A DNA stretch of 64,000 nt from an uncultured Ruminiclostridium sp. (GTDB taxonomy: Bacteria > Bacillota > Clostridia > Oscillospirales > Ruminococcaceae). Every line of letters begins with the position of its first letter. The first letter of the stretch is position 1. Made by a program: the position numbers and the translations under genes. The notes under the pieces are model-generated. The model did no database searches. It worked only from the letters and a program-made list of their open reading frames with translations, and was not told where the DNA came from. Of the stretch, positions 57,096-64,000 are shown one piece after another. The stretch lies in contig CANRGJ010000004.1 of the NCBI GenBank assembly GCA_947630175.1, positions 147,946 to 211,945 on the forward strand, read 5' to 3'.

Positions 57096-57609
57096 GGATA
57101 TTGACAAACAGGCGGAGATTGTAGTAAAATTACTATCGGATATAGGCAGGAAGACCGCTACTGCGGAAAGCTGCACAGGCGGGCTTATCTCTGCGGCGAT
57201 AACTACTGTCAGCGGCTCGTCAGGGGTCTTTGATATGGGAATTTGCAGCTACGCAAACGAGATAAAGGAAAAGCTGCTGGGAGTTCCAAAGGAAACGCTG
57301 GAGCAGTACGGTGCAGTTTCGGAGCAGACCGCAAAGGCTATGGCTTTGGGGGCGGCAAGACTGGCGAAGGCTGATTTTGCCGTATCTACGACAGGCATTG
57401 CAGGTCCTACGGGAGGAAGCAAGGAAAAGCCCGTGGGAACGGTATGGATAGGGACGTACAGCTCCAAAAACGGAAGCAGGGCAAAACGCTTCCTGTTCAA
57501 GGACGAAAGCTGCCCCGAGGATATGACAAAAAGAGAATTTATCAGAAAGCAGGCGGTGCTTGCCGCTTTGCAGATGCTGACGGAAGAGATAAAAGGACAG
57601 ACGGACTGA
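57085..57609 (+). CDS. CinA C-terminal-domain amidase (PncC-like)
   Basis: The 174-residue protein corresponds to the stand-alone CinA C-terminal domain: GRKTATAESCTGGLISAAIT, YANEIKEKLLGVP, TTGIAGPTGG and GTVWIGTY. This domain deamidates nicotinamide mononucleotide. The ATG at 57085 overlaps the thiI end by 11 bp and follows AAGGCGGA, implying translational coupling; a longer reading inside thiI is not needed. Confidence 0.9.
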   Translation: MLNKDIDKQAEIVVKLLSDIGRKTATAESCTGGLISAAITTVSGSSGVFDMGICSYANEIKEKLLGVPKETLEQYGAVSEQTAKAMALGAARLAKADFAVSTTGIAGPTGGSKEKPVGTVWIGTYSSKNGSRAKRFLFKDESCPEDMTKREFIRKQAVLAALQMLTEEIKGQTD

Positions 57610-57643
57610 AAAGGAGGTGCGTTCGCCTTTTAAGGCGTTGAAT

Positions 57644-58729
57644 ATGAATTATCTTGACAGACCACCTGAGGCAAGGTGCAAGGGAAAAGAAAAGGGAGCG
57701 TTCACACGCTTTCTGATGTCCATATTCCCTGTAAAAGGGGACGAGGTTTTTGAAGTTATAAGAAAATTAGTGTTTATCGGTGCGGTGGTCGCTTTCGTGA
57801 TAACGGGATATACGCTGCTCAGCGACGTTTTTGGCTCTTTGCACAACGTCTACGTCGTCGGGGGGCAGATGCAGAACGACAAAAGCAACGGCACTATGAA
57901 CCTTACTCCTGAAGAAAAAGAGGAGATAAAGCAGACGAAGCCTTATATCCGCGAGGACCTTATGGGGCTTTACGCAAAGAACAGAGATCTGGTGGGCTGG
58001 ATAAATGTAGGCGGCGAGGATAAGATAATCGACTACGCAGTTGTCCAGACCGACAACAACGACAAGTATCTTGACACGGACTTTTACGGCGGTTACAGCA
58101 AGTCGGGGACGATATACGTTGACTATCGCTGTCAGTTCGGCGCAGACGGAAGCGCTCCGAATTTCATAGTTATGTACGGGCATAATACCTATCTGGGCGA
58201 TATGTTTTCAAAAATGACAAGATACTATTACAATAAGGACGACCCGAACGCTCAGACGAGCCTGATGAGCTTTTACACCGCCAATCCCACGATAACCTTC
58301 GATACTCTGGCGGAGGAGGGAATGTACAAGGTGTTTGCGGTATGTCTGTTCAACACGGAGGAACAGTACGGCGAGGTTTACAACTACCTGCGCAGAGGCG
58401 CGGCTTTCAAGGACGCGGACGATTTCAACGACTATGTGCTGAACGTGATGGACAGGAGCGTTATCCTTACAGACGTGGATCTGACCTACGGTGACGAGAT
58501 AATCTGCGCTTCCACCTGCTATTTCCCCTGGGGACTGGACGTTGAAAACGTGAGGTGCGCAGTGTTTGCAAGAAAGGTAAGAGACGGAGAAAGTCCTGAG
58601 GTAGATACCTCAAAGGCAACGAGAAATTACTACTGGAAGGGCTGGCAGCAGGCGATAGACGGAAATCTGTGCGGCTACGGACAGAGAGTGTGGGATTATA
58701 AGACGTATCTGAAATCCTACAACGAATAA
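57644..58729 (+). CDS. Class B sortase-like membrane protein (1)
   Basis: The 361-residue protein has a basic cytoplasmic N-terminus with FPVKGDEVFEVIRK (28-41), a transmembrane helix (about 43-62) and a sortase B-like domain. The triad is His180 in MYGHN, Cys292 in ASTCYF and Arg310 in VFARKVR. A tail of about 50 residues follows the Arg, rich in Tyr/Trp (YYWKGWQQ, RVWDYKTYL). The ATG lies 26 nt behind a perfect AAGGAGG; a CGCC...GGCG hairpin between them may shorten the distance. It is first of three paralogues in a row. Confidence 0.85.
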   Translation: MNYLDRPPEARCKGKEKGAFTRFLMSIFPVKGDEVFEVIRKLVFIGAVVAFVITGYTLLSDVFGSLHNVYVVGGQMQNDKSNGTMNLTPEEKEEIKQTKPYIREDLMGLYAKNRDLVGWINVGGEDKIIDYAVVQTDNNDKYLDTDFYGGYSKSGTIYVDYRCQFGADGSAPNFIVMYGHNTYLGDMFSKMTRYYYNKDDPNAQTSLMSFYTANPTITFDTLAEEGMYKVFAVCLFNTEEQYGEVYNYLRRGAAFKDADDFNDYVLNVMDRSVILTDVDLTYGDEIICASTCYFPWGLDVENVRCAVFARKVRDGESPEVDTSKATRNYYWKGWQQAIDGNLCGYGQRVWDYKTYLKSYNE

Positions 58730-58751
58730 AAACTGCCACAAGGAGGTCATT

Positions 58752-59840
58752 ATGGCTGAACATCTTAATGAAAAACAAAAAAATATTTTCGTGCGCATTT
58801 TTGTTCCCTCCAAGGGGGACAGCGTGGGAACGATAGTAAGAAAGATCATCTTCATCGTTTCCATAATCGTGGTTATTGTCTGCGGAGCTTATATACTCAA
58901 CGATTATCTGACAAGAAGCGCTGATACGCAGATGAACAACGAGCTTGAGGAAAAGCTGGATCTGAACGCCTCGGGAAGCTTCTCCATCGACAAGGAAAAG
59001 GTAGACGAGGTAAAGCAGGAAGTTCCTGAGATAATGGACAAATTCGTGGAGCTTTATGCTGAAAACAGCGATATAGTTGGCTGGATAAAGGTGGGACATT
59101 ATATTGACTTCCCTGTTCTGATGAACGAGGAGGACACCGACTTTTACATCGACCACAACTTCTACAAGGAGGAGAGCAAGACGGGTTCCATATTCTGCGA
59201 CAACCATGTGCTTCCCTTCACCGACGCGAACAATCTGGTGATCTACGGTCACAATATGGCGTCGGGAGAATATTTCGCAACGGTCACCTGCTACGATCCC
59301 TATTCTTCGTCAGGCGGCGGACTTAACTTCAACGGGGACTTTATCGGATACTACAAGCAGTACCCAACGATACAGTTCGATACGCTGTGGGAGGAAGGTA
59401 CCTACAAGATATTCGCAGGTATATACATAAACACCGAGGAGAAAGACGGCTATCCTTACCCCTATTACAAAAAAAGACAGTTCAAAAATGAATTGGAATT
59501 TATGGACTTTATGGGGAATATAATGGATAGAAGCACTTTCTATACAGGTGTTGATGTGGAATACGGCGATCAGATAATCACGCTGTCCACCTGCTGCTAT
59601 ACGATAGGAAAGGACGTTGACGCACGCTTTGCGCTTTTCGCAAGAAAGGTGAGAGAGGGCGAAAGTCCCGAAGTAGATGTGGACAAGATAATGATAAATC
59701 CTGACCCGCTGTTCTTCGATACTTACTATCAGAGAATGGGCGGCTCCTGGGGAGGAAGAAACTGGGATCTGTCGCTTGTCAAGGACTTTGACAAGTACAG
59801 CGACCAGATAGACAGCCTTGACGAAAAAGAGCCGTCGTAA
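58752..59840 (+). CDS. Class B sortase-like membrane protein (2)
   Basis: The 362-residue paralogue has FVPSKGDSVGTIVRK (17-31) before its transmembrane helix (about 32-53). The extracytoplasmic sortase domain has His167 in IYGHN, Cys281 in LSTCCY and Arg298 in LFARKVR. The tail again contains YY, GGRNWD and DF motifs. Class B sortases link or cleave surface proteins at NPQTN-like signals. It begins 22 bp after the first copy, with AAGGAGG before the ATG. Sequence is only moderately similar to the neighbours, so the duplication is old. Confidence 0.86.
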   Translation: MAEHLNEKQKNIFVRIFVPSKGDSVGTIVRKIIFIVSIIVVIVCGAYILNDYLTRSADTQMNNELEEKLDLNASGSFSIDKEKVDEVKQEVPEIMDKFVELYAENSDIVGWIKVGHYIDFPVLMNEEDTDFYIDHNFYKEESKTGSIFCDNHVLPFTDANNLVIYGHNMASGEYFATVTCYDPYSSSGGGLNFNGDFIGYYKQYPTIQFDTLWEEGTYKIFAGIYINTEEKDGYPYPYYKKRQFKNELEFMDFMGNIMDRSTFYTGVDVEYGDQIITLSTCCYTIGKDVDARFALFARKVREGESPEVDVDKIMINPDPLFFDTYYQRMGGSWGGRNWDLSLVKDFDKYSDQIDSLDEKEPS

Positions 59841-59905
59841 AAACGGCGCTGCATCAGCAAAAACAAAGCTGCGGTCTATACATTTAAGGAAGGTGCAAAC
59901 AACAA

Positions 59906-60982
59906 ATGCCTGAATTTGAACCTGTAAAAAAGAAAGTAAAAAGCAAGAAGAAACAGACGGTATGGCAGTCGCTGTTTCCCTGCAAGGGAGATCCCCCGGG
60001 AGAGGTAGTCAGAAAGATAGTTTTCATCACGGCTATCCTGGTGCTTGTAGCGGCTACCGTCATAATCATATGGTTTTATTTCATACGCACCGACGAGCTG
60101 GAAAAGGAACAGCAGAATATGCTGGATTACAGAGGCGAGCCCTCCAGCGACCTTATCTCTGTGCAGATGAACGTTACCAACTCAAGCGGTCAGACGGAGC
60201 AGAAGGAAGTTTCCATTCTTGAGGAATATGCGGAATACTACAAGGAAAACAACGACGTTGTGGGCTTTGTGGAGATATATCCGTGGATACAGTCGGCTGT
60301 GGTGCAGACTACCGACAACGACTTTTATCTCAGTCACAACTGGCGCAAGGACCCCACCGCAAACGGCACTATATTTGCAGACTACGAGGTTCCAATAACG
60401 GCTGACTCTATGCCTGCGAATACCATAATATACGGTCACAATCTGATAACGAGAAATATGTTCGAGCCGCTTTCCTATTACAGAGCAGGGCTTGGCAGTC
60501 AAAGCGGGTTTGATTTTCTCAAGGAGCATTATCTGGTAAACTTCGATACTATCTACAAGAAAAATCAATACCTTATATTCTCCGTATTTCTCACAAATAC
60601 CACCGAAGATATGGGCGAGGTGTTTGAATATCAGAAGAACGTCAGCTTCCACAACAAAAGCGAATTTGACAGCTACGTGGCGGAATGTCTTGACAGAAGC
60701 TACTATTACACTGGTATAGACCTTGAGTACGGGGACGAGCTGCTGACGCTTTCCACCTGCGATTTTTCAGGATTTTCAAATGCAAGACTGGTAGTCGTGG
60801 CGAGAAAGGTAAGAGATGACGAAAGCAACGTGCTTGATACAAGCAAATTCATCGACAACAGCGGCTATAACGATAACGGTCAGGTCAAGCGCAAAATGTT
60901 TGACGCTTATTATAATATATACAACACGCAATGGGCAGGAAGACAATGGGATACCTCTTGGATAAAGGATTTTGAGGGGTAA
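59906..60982 (+). CDS. Class B sortase-like membrane protein (3)
   Basis: The 358-residue paralogue has a Lys-rich cytoplasmic start, LFPCKGDPPGEVVRK (23-37), a transmembrane helix (about 39-60) and a sortase domain with His178 in IYGHN, Cys285 in LSTCDF and Arg300 in VVARKVR. The tail again ends with AGRQWDTSWIKDFEG. Spacing to copy 2 is 65 bp, with AAGGAAGG as ribosome-binding site, and 22 bp to the SpoIID-type gene. All three are likely one transcript with cinA. Confidence 0.86.
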   Translation: MPEFEPVKKKVKSKKKQTVWQSLFPCKGDPPGEVVRKIVFITAILVLVAATVIIIWFYFIRTDELEKEQQNMLDYRGEPSSDLISVQMNVTNSSGQTEQKEVSILEEYAEYYKENNDVVGFVEIYPWIQSAVVQTTDNDFYLSHNWRKDPTANGTIFADYEVPITADSMPANTIIYGHNLITRNMFEPLSYYRAGLGSQSGFDFLKEHYLVNFDTIYKKNQYLIFSVFLTNTTEDMGEVFEYQKNVSFHNKSEFDSYVAECLDRSYYYTGIDLEYGDELLTLSTCDFSGFSNARLVVVARKVRDDESNVLDTSKFIDNSGYNDNGQVKRKMFDAYYNIYNTQWAGRQWDTSWIKDFEG

Positions 60983-61004
60983 AAGACAATAAGAGAGGAC
61001 ATTT

Positions 61005-62369
61005 ATGAAAAAATCAACACTGGTGCAGATAACGCTGGCACTGGTCATAGCGCTGGTTTACGTATATTTATTCGGCGTTACGGGCAGAGTGCCCAGCGTT
61101 ATGGAGGAGGAGAACGGCGAACAGCAGACCGAGTCCCAGACAGTGACGGCAAACGAAGAGACTACTCCTTACGAAACGGAAAACGGCGATATACCGACGT
61201 ATACGATACCGCCTTATTCCTCAACGGTAACGGAGGGGCTTATTCAATCGATCGGACCTAACGTGGGACCTGAGCCTGACGTAATGGCGTCCCTGCCGTT
61301 TGACATAACAGAGCAGGACGGTTTTCCGCCGCTGGGACTGTTTGGCGGTACGACAGAGGAGACGACGGGGGAAGACTCTGATATTACTACTATCGGAGAA
61401 GCTGAAACAGAGCCTGAGGAAACAACGACAGAGGAAACTACCACAACAACTGCTGAGACAACAACGACGACAACAACTGCTGAAACTACTACCACTACCA
61501 CGGAAGCTACTACCACCACTACGACAGAGGCGACTACAAAGCCGTCTGATAACGATCCTTCCGGAATGACCTTTAAGGTTTACGATCAGGTACACGGAGT
61601 ATATGCCGAGGGTGACGGAAAAGATATCCTGGCGCAGGTAGTTATGGGCGAGATAGGCGATATTTTCGCTGACGAGGCGATAAAAGCGCAGATAGTCGCC
61701 GCCTATACATACGTAAAAAAATATAACGACCACGGCGAGATACCCAATGTAGCTATGAGGGACGCTTCCTCAAAGATGTACAGGCTTGTGGACGAGGTGT
61801 TCGGCGAGGGTATCTACTATAACGGTGAGCTGATACAGGCGGTTTACAGCGCGTCCACCGCAGGCTATACGGCGTCTTCGCTGAACACGTGGGGAGTTGA
61901 TTACCCGTATCTGCAAAGCGTAAGATGTGAGCTTGACGACCTGTACGACCCTTATTTCGGTGCAACAAAGAGCTTTTCTTCCAGCGTTATGAAGGACAAG
62001 GTAAAGACAGCGCTGGGCATTTCCCTTTCGGGCGACCCATCGGACTGGTTTGAGATAAAATCATACGTCGACCACGTTTATGTGGGCACCATAAGCGTCG
62101 GCGGTCAGACAACGTATGTGAACGGCAGCGGAAGAACGGTCACCATTACAGGCAACACGATGAGAAACGTTGTAATGGGCTACGGTATAAATTCCACCAG
62201 CTTTAAGATCGACTACGACAAGAGCACCGATAAGTTCACATTCACCACCTACGGCTACGGGCACGGAGTGGGACTGAGCCAGTATGGAGCGCATTTCCTT
62301 GCGAAGTACAAGGGATATGATTATAAGCAGATACTGGAGTTTTATTTCCAGGGGGCTTATGTAGTGTAA
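61005..62369 (+). CDS. SpoIID/LytB-domain protein with Thr-rich linker
   Basis: The 454-residue protein has an N-terminal membrane segment (about 5-25), a Glu/Thr linker with a long Thr-rich repeat (about 135-180) and a SpoIID domain (about 188-454). The core ILAQVVMGEIGDIF has the likely catalytic Glu216, followed by EAIKAQIVAAYTYVKKYN and the C-terminal YGYGHGVGLSQYGAHFLAKYKGYDYKQIL. SpoIID enzymes cut denuded peptidoglycan glycans. The Thr-rich linker and sortase neighbours suggest a vegetative wall function rather than engulfment. RBS GAGAGGAC. Confidence 0.87.
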   Translation: MKKSTLVQITLALVIALVYVYLFGVTGRVPSVMEEENGEQQTESQTVTANEETTPYETENGDIPTYTIPPYSSTVTEGLIQSIGPNVGPEPDVMASLPFDITEQDGFPPLGLFGGTTEETTGEDSDITTIGEAETEPEETTTEETTTTTAETTTTTTTAETTTTTTEATTTTTTEATTKPSDNDPSGMTFKVYDQVHGVYAEGDGKDILAQVVMGEIGDIFADEAIKAQIVAAYTYVKKYNDHGEIPNVAMRDASSKMYRLVDEVFGEGIYYNGELIQAVYSASTAGYTASSLNTWGVDYPYLQSVRCELDDLYDPYFGATKSFSSSVMKDKVKTALGISLSGDPSDWFEIKSYVDHVYVGTISVGGQTTYVNGSGRTVTITGNTMRNVVMGYGINSTSFKIDYDKSTDKFTFTTYGYGHGVGLSQYGAHFLAKYKGYDYKQILEFYFQGAYVV

Positions 62370-62376
62370 AAAACAA

Positions 62377-62411
62377 CAACTGCGTTCGGTGATGAGCGCA
62401 GTTGATTTTTT
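62377..62411 (+). terminator. Terminator after the sortase-SpoIID operon
   Basis: CAACTGCG (62377-62384) and CGCAGTTG (62397-62404) followed by ATTTTTTT. Confidence 0.8.
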
Positions 62412-62451
62412 TCAGGGAGAAGGACGTGAAAAACAAAAAGTGAATAGAATA

Positions 62452-62488
62452 GCCGCCCTGACGCAGTTTTTTGTCAGGGCGGCTTTTG
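62452..62488. terminator. Second terminator hairpin
   Basis: GCCGCCCTGAC (62452-62462) and GTCAGGGCGGC (62473-62483) with a T-rich loop, then TTTT. It separates the sortase operon from the gene fragment on the other strand. Confidence 0.8.
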
Positions 62489-62514
62489 ACTGAAAATTCA
62501 GTATAAAAATAATA

Positions 62515-62889
62515 TCACTTGAACTGTATCAGAACGTCACAATGCTTGCTTTCGGGAGGGGCGATAATGCCGTTTTTCTCCCCGTATTCAAACAGCACGG
62601 AAAGCAAGCCGTCAAAAAATCCGTAGGAAAGACGTTTTGCATCGTCGGAGAGGTGAGAGGGTATCAGAGCCTCATAGCCTTCGGCAAAGCGGTTGAAAAG
62701 AGCGTTGTATTCAGGCATAAGGGGCTCAAGATATTTGTCCGCTGTTGCGTCAAACACTGCTTTCTGCTCTTTGGTGAAGGCAGGGGCGTTGACGTACAGT
62801 TCCCCGTTTTCAAGCCTTTTTATCAGCAGTCCTTCCTTTATAGCTTCGGCGGTGTTGTATTTGTCGTCTGTGGTGCCGTAAGCAACACC
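62515..62889 (-). pseudogene. 5'-truncated gene fragment
   Basis: On the minus strand 124 sense codons are open (from GVAYGTTDDKYNTAEA to the stop after IQFK), but the frame is cut at its 5' end by a stop at 62890-62892 and has no usable start with ribosome-binding site there; an internal GTG at 62757 gives only 80 residues. The segment is helical (KEGLLIKRLENGELY, FTKEQKAVFDATADKYLEPL). It looks like the C-terminal part of a larger, decayed gene. I do not recognise the family. Confidence 0.55.
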
Positions 62890-62957
62890 TTAACAACGAT
62901 TATTTGGTAAAGTTTGGACGGTTGGTTTTACGATAATAACCGAAAGGACAGATACAA

Positions 62958-63197
62958 ATGATTGATGCATTGTACAATTACAGACAAGGCGAGATTCACT
63001 CCGCTGAGTTCTCCGATGAGTTTAATAAGCTCTGCATACCTTTTGAAGATTCGCTGAGTGAGGAGCAGATCGATGTGTTTCATAAAATCCTCGACTGCGT
63101 GAGTGATACTGCCGCCGCTGAGATGAGAGCTGCTTATAAGGTCGGTTTCAAGGATGGGGTGGCTATGATGGTTGAGGTGCAGATTCCAGCAACTTAA
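62958..63197 (+). CDS. Small helical protein of unknown function
   Basis: The 79-residue protein is acidic and helical (GEIHSAEFSDEFNKLC, LSEEQIDVFHKILDC, MRAAYKVGFKDGVAMMVEV). The GFKDG near the C-terminus is a feature of small phage-associated proteins of Clostridia (DUF6809-like), but this is only a resemblance. GAAAGGACAG before the ATG supports expression. It is next to a decayed gene and an XRE module, in an accessory-looking stretch. Confidence 0.55.
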   Translation: MIDALYNYRQGEIHSAEFSDEFNKLCIPFEDSLSEEQIDVFHKILDCVSDTAAAEMRAAYKVGFKDGVAMMVEVQIPAT

Positions 63198-63232
63198 CAG
63201 AAATTTGAATAGCAGACTTTGTGTATAATAAT

Positions 63233-63266
63233 CAAGGGCATTGTACTCGACAGAGTATGATGCCTT
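63233..63266 (+). terminator. Terminator after the small helical protein
   Basis: AAGGGCATTGTACTC, loop GACA, GAGTATGATGCCTT followed by CTTCTTATTTTG. Confidence 0.65.
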
Positions 63267-63369
63267 CTTCTTATTTTGTAAACAATTGCGTATGTATGTG
63301 CAACACAGACAAACCACAACATATTTTCAACAAGTTATTTAGTTACAAGGTAGAAAACAAGTAAAACTA

Positions 63370-63422
63370 TTGACAAGTAAACTTGGTAATGATATAATAT
63401 AATCACGCCAATAAAACTTGGC
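63370..63422 (+). promoter_or_regulatory. Promoter and likely operator of the XRE module
   Basis: TTGACA (63370-63375), 17-bp spacer, TATAAT (63393-63398). A palindrome GCCAA-N6-TTGGC (63407-63422) lies at the expected transcription start, a good place for autoregulation by the XRE protein encoded downstream. AAACTTGG also occurs as a direct repeat (63379-63386 and 63414-63421). Confidence 0.65.
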
Positions 63423-63444
63423 AAAACTATTTGGAGGTTTTATT

Positions 63445-63756
63445 ATGAACAAGGAAGAAATACTGGAGAAAAGCCGACAGGAGAATCGGAGCGGAGATGA
63501 AAGGGAACTTCAAGTCAAAGATAAATCAATGATGTGGTCATATATTGTTATGGTTTTGATGGCTACGATATTTACGATCATTCGTTCAGAGCAAGGATTA
63601 CCAATGATGGATTTATCTGCCACTGTTTGTGCTTCCGTATGTGCAGCTATGACATACCGCTTTATAAAGGCAAAAGACAAAAGACATCTGGTCATTGCAG
63701 TAATAACATTGATTGTTGCGGTAATGGCGACGATAAGATTTTTCATGGGGCACTAA
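63445..63756 (+). CDS. Small membrane protein (DUF6442-like) paired with an XRE regulator
   Basis: The 103-residue protein starts MNKEEILEKSRQENRSGDERE, a conserved cytoplasmic start in this group, and has three hydrophobic segments (about 30-47, 53-70, 77-98). TTTGGAGG precedes ATG 63445; the upstream in-frame ATG at 63418 lacks such a site. It starts an AT-rich two-gene unit with an XRE regulator 3 bp downstream. Such pairs are widespread in Firmicutes; the function is unknown. Confidence 0.7.
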   Translation: MNKEEILEKSRQENRSGDERELQVKDKSMMWSYIVMVLMATIFTIIRSEQGLPMMDLSATVCASVCAAMTYRFIKAKDKRHLVIAVITLIVAVMATIRFFMGH

Positions 63757-63759
63757 ACT

Positions 63760-63966
63760 ATGAATGATTCACTTGAACTAAAAAATAACATTAAAGAAGT
63801 GCGTACAGAAAAGAAACTATCACAATCTGCGTTAGCAAATTTAGTAGGTGTATCACGTAATACCATAAGTTCGATTGAAACAGGACAGTTTAATCCTACA
63901 GCAAAATTAGCTTTACTATTATGCATTGCATTGGATAAAAAGTTTGAAGAACTGTTTTACTTTTAA
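63760..63966 (+). CDS. XRE-family HTH transcriptional regulator, 68 residues
   Basis: A minimal Cro/CI-type DNA-binding protein: LKNNIKEVRTEKKLSQSALANLVGVSRNTISSIETGQFNPT contains the full helix-turn-helix, and LALLLCIALDKKFEELFYF completes the fold. No effector domain. It follows the small membrane protein by 3 bp. Codon use (TTA, AAA, ATT) is more AT-rich than the rest of the window. It probably represses its own promoter at 63370. Confidence 0.9.
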   Translation: MNDSLELKNNIKEVRTEKKLSQSALANLVGVSRNTISSIETGQFNPTAKLALLLCIALDKKFEELFYF

Positions 63967-64000
63967 AAAATGGAATCTCTAAAATTCCTATTTATCTTAG

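Noticed and set aside
61244..61733. Frames rich in Val, Ser or Arg over the SpoIID linker
   Set aside because: Low-complexity shadows of the ACN repeat encoding the Thr-rich linker.
37285..62369. Sortase substrates among the Thr-rich surface proteins
   Set aside because: The transglutaminase, CAP and SpoIID proteins end without a sorting motif, hydrophobic segment and basic tail.

Overview
The window looks like a chromosomal segment of a low-to-moderate GC, spore-forming Firmicute of the class Clostridia, most likely a Ruminococcus-like member of the Oscillospiraceae. The grounds are sporulation genes (spoIVA with a sipL-type partner, ypeB, a SpoIID-type protein), two T-box leaders, an FMN riboswitch, TTGACA/TATAAT promoters with 17-bp spacers, lipoproteins with long Thr-rich linkers typical of ruminococcal surface proteins, and a mannan-utilisation cluster. 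The genus is inferred from these family resemblances; no 16S gene is present.

Layout. 1-3.2 kb: the 5' end of lon, a CBS-domain protein, TatD and a LacI regulator (minus strand). 3.5-9.6 kb: a plus-strand sugar operon (LacI, nitroreductase, GH26 mannanase lipoprotein, aldose epimerase, GH3). 9.6-19 kb: radical SAM enzyme, AraC regulator, QueT, FeoB, FMN-riboswitch RibU, FkbM methyltransferase and GlmS. 19-24.2 kb: RecQ, an ArsC/Spx-like protein, tmRNA, a proline T-box with proS, and tRNA-Thr. 24.3-28 kb: spoIVA and its likely partner sipL. 28-32.6 kb: an NlpC/P60-like lipoprotein and a three-gene envelope operon (GT2-GtrA, phosphodiester glycosidase, membrane protein). 33.4-38.5 kb: a compact type IV pilus/secretion operon led by a transglutaminase lipoprotein. 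38.6-47.3 kb: tsaD, a Y-family polymerase with YolD and a WalJ-like hydrolase, murA, a cyclophilin-like lipoprotein, a cysteine T-box operon (cysE-cysS) and rpmF. 47.4-54.6 kb: a small P-loop protein, pgi, a D,D-carboxypeptidase, a membrane protein, a second NlpC/P60-like lipoprotein, ypeB and a CAP-domain lipoprotein. 54.8-62.4 kb: cysteine desulfurase, thiI, cinA, then three consecutive class B sortase-like proteins and a SpoIID-type protein. 62.5-64 kb: a decayed gene fragment and a short AT-rich accessory module with an XRE regulator.

Most notable. (1) Three promoters (for the NlpC/P60-like lipoprotein, the GT2-GtrA operon and the cyclophilin-like lipoprotein) carry tandem TGTWAY half-sites at 10-11 bp pitch, all in the same register against the -35 box. 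This matches the WalR (YycF) type of response-regulator site and suggests an envelope regulon. (2) Both NlpC/P60-like proteins have lost the catalytic Cys (DNSG instead of DCSG) and the catalytic His (FGG instead of HVG), so they are probably pseudo-enzymes. (3) Three tandem sortase-like proteins keep His/Cys/Arg, share an unusual cytoplasmic KGD...RK juxtamembrane motif and a C-terminal tail, and lie upstream of a SpoIID-type gene without any visible sorting substrate. (4) The pilus operon combines PilT, GspF and small pilin-like proteins with an intact transglutaminase, and its promoter spacer is filled by a perfect palindrome. (5) A 216-bp nested inverted-repeat element shares its arm with a terminator 18 kb away.
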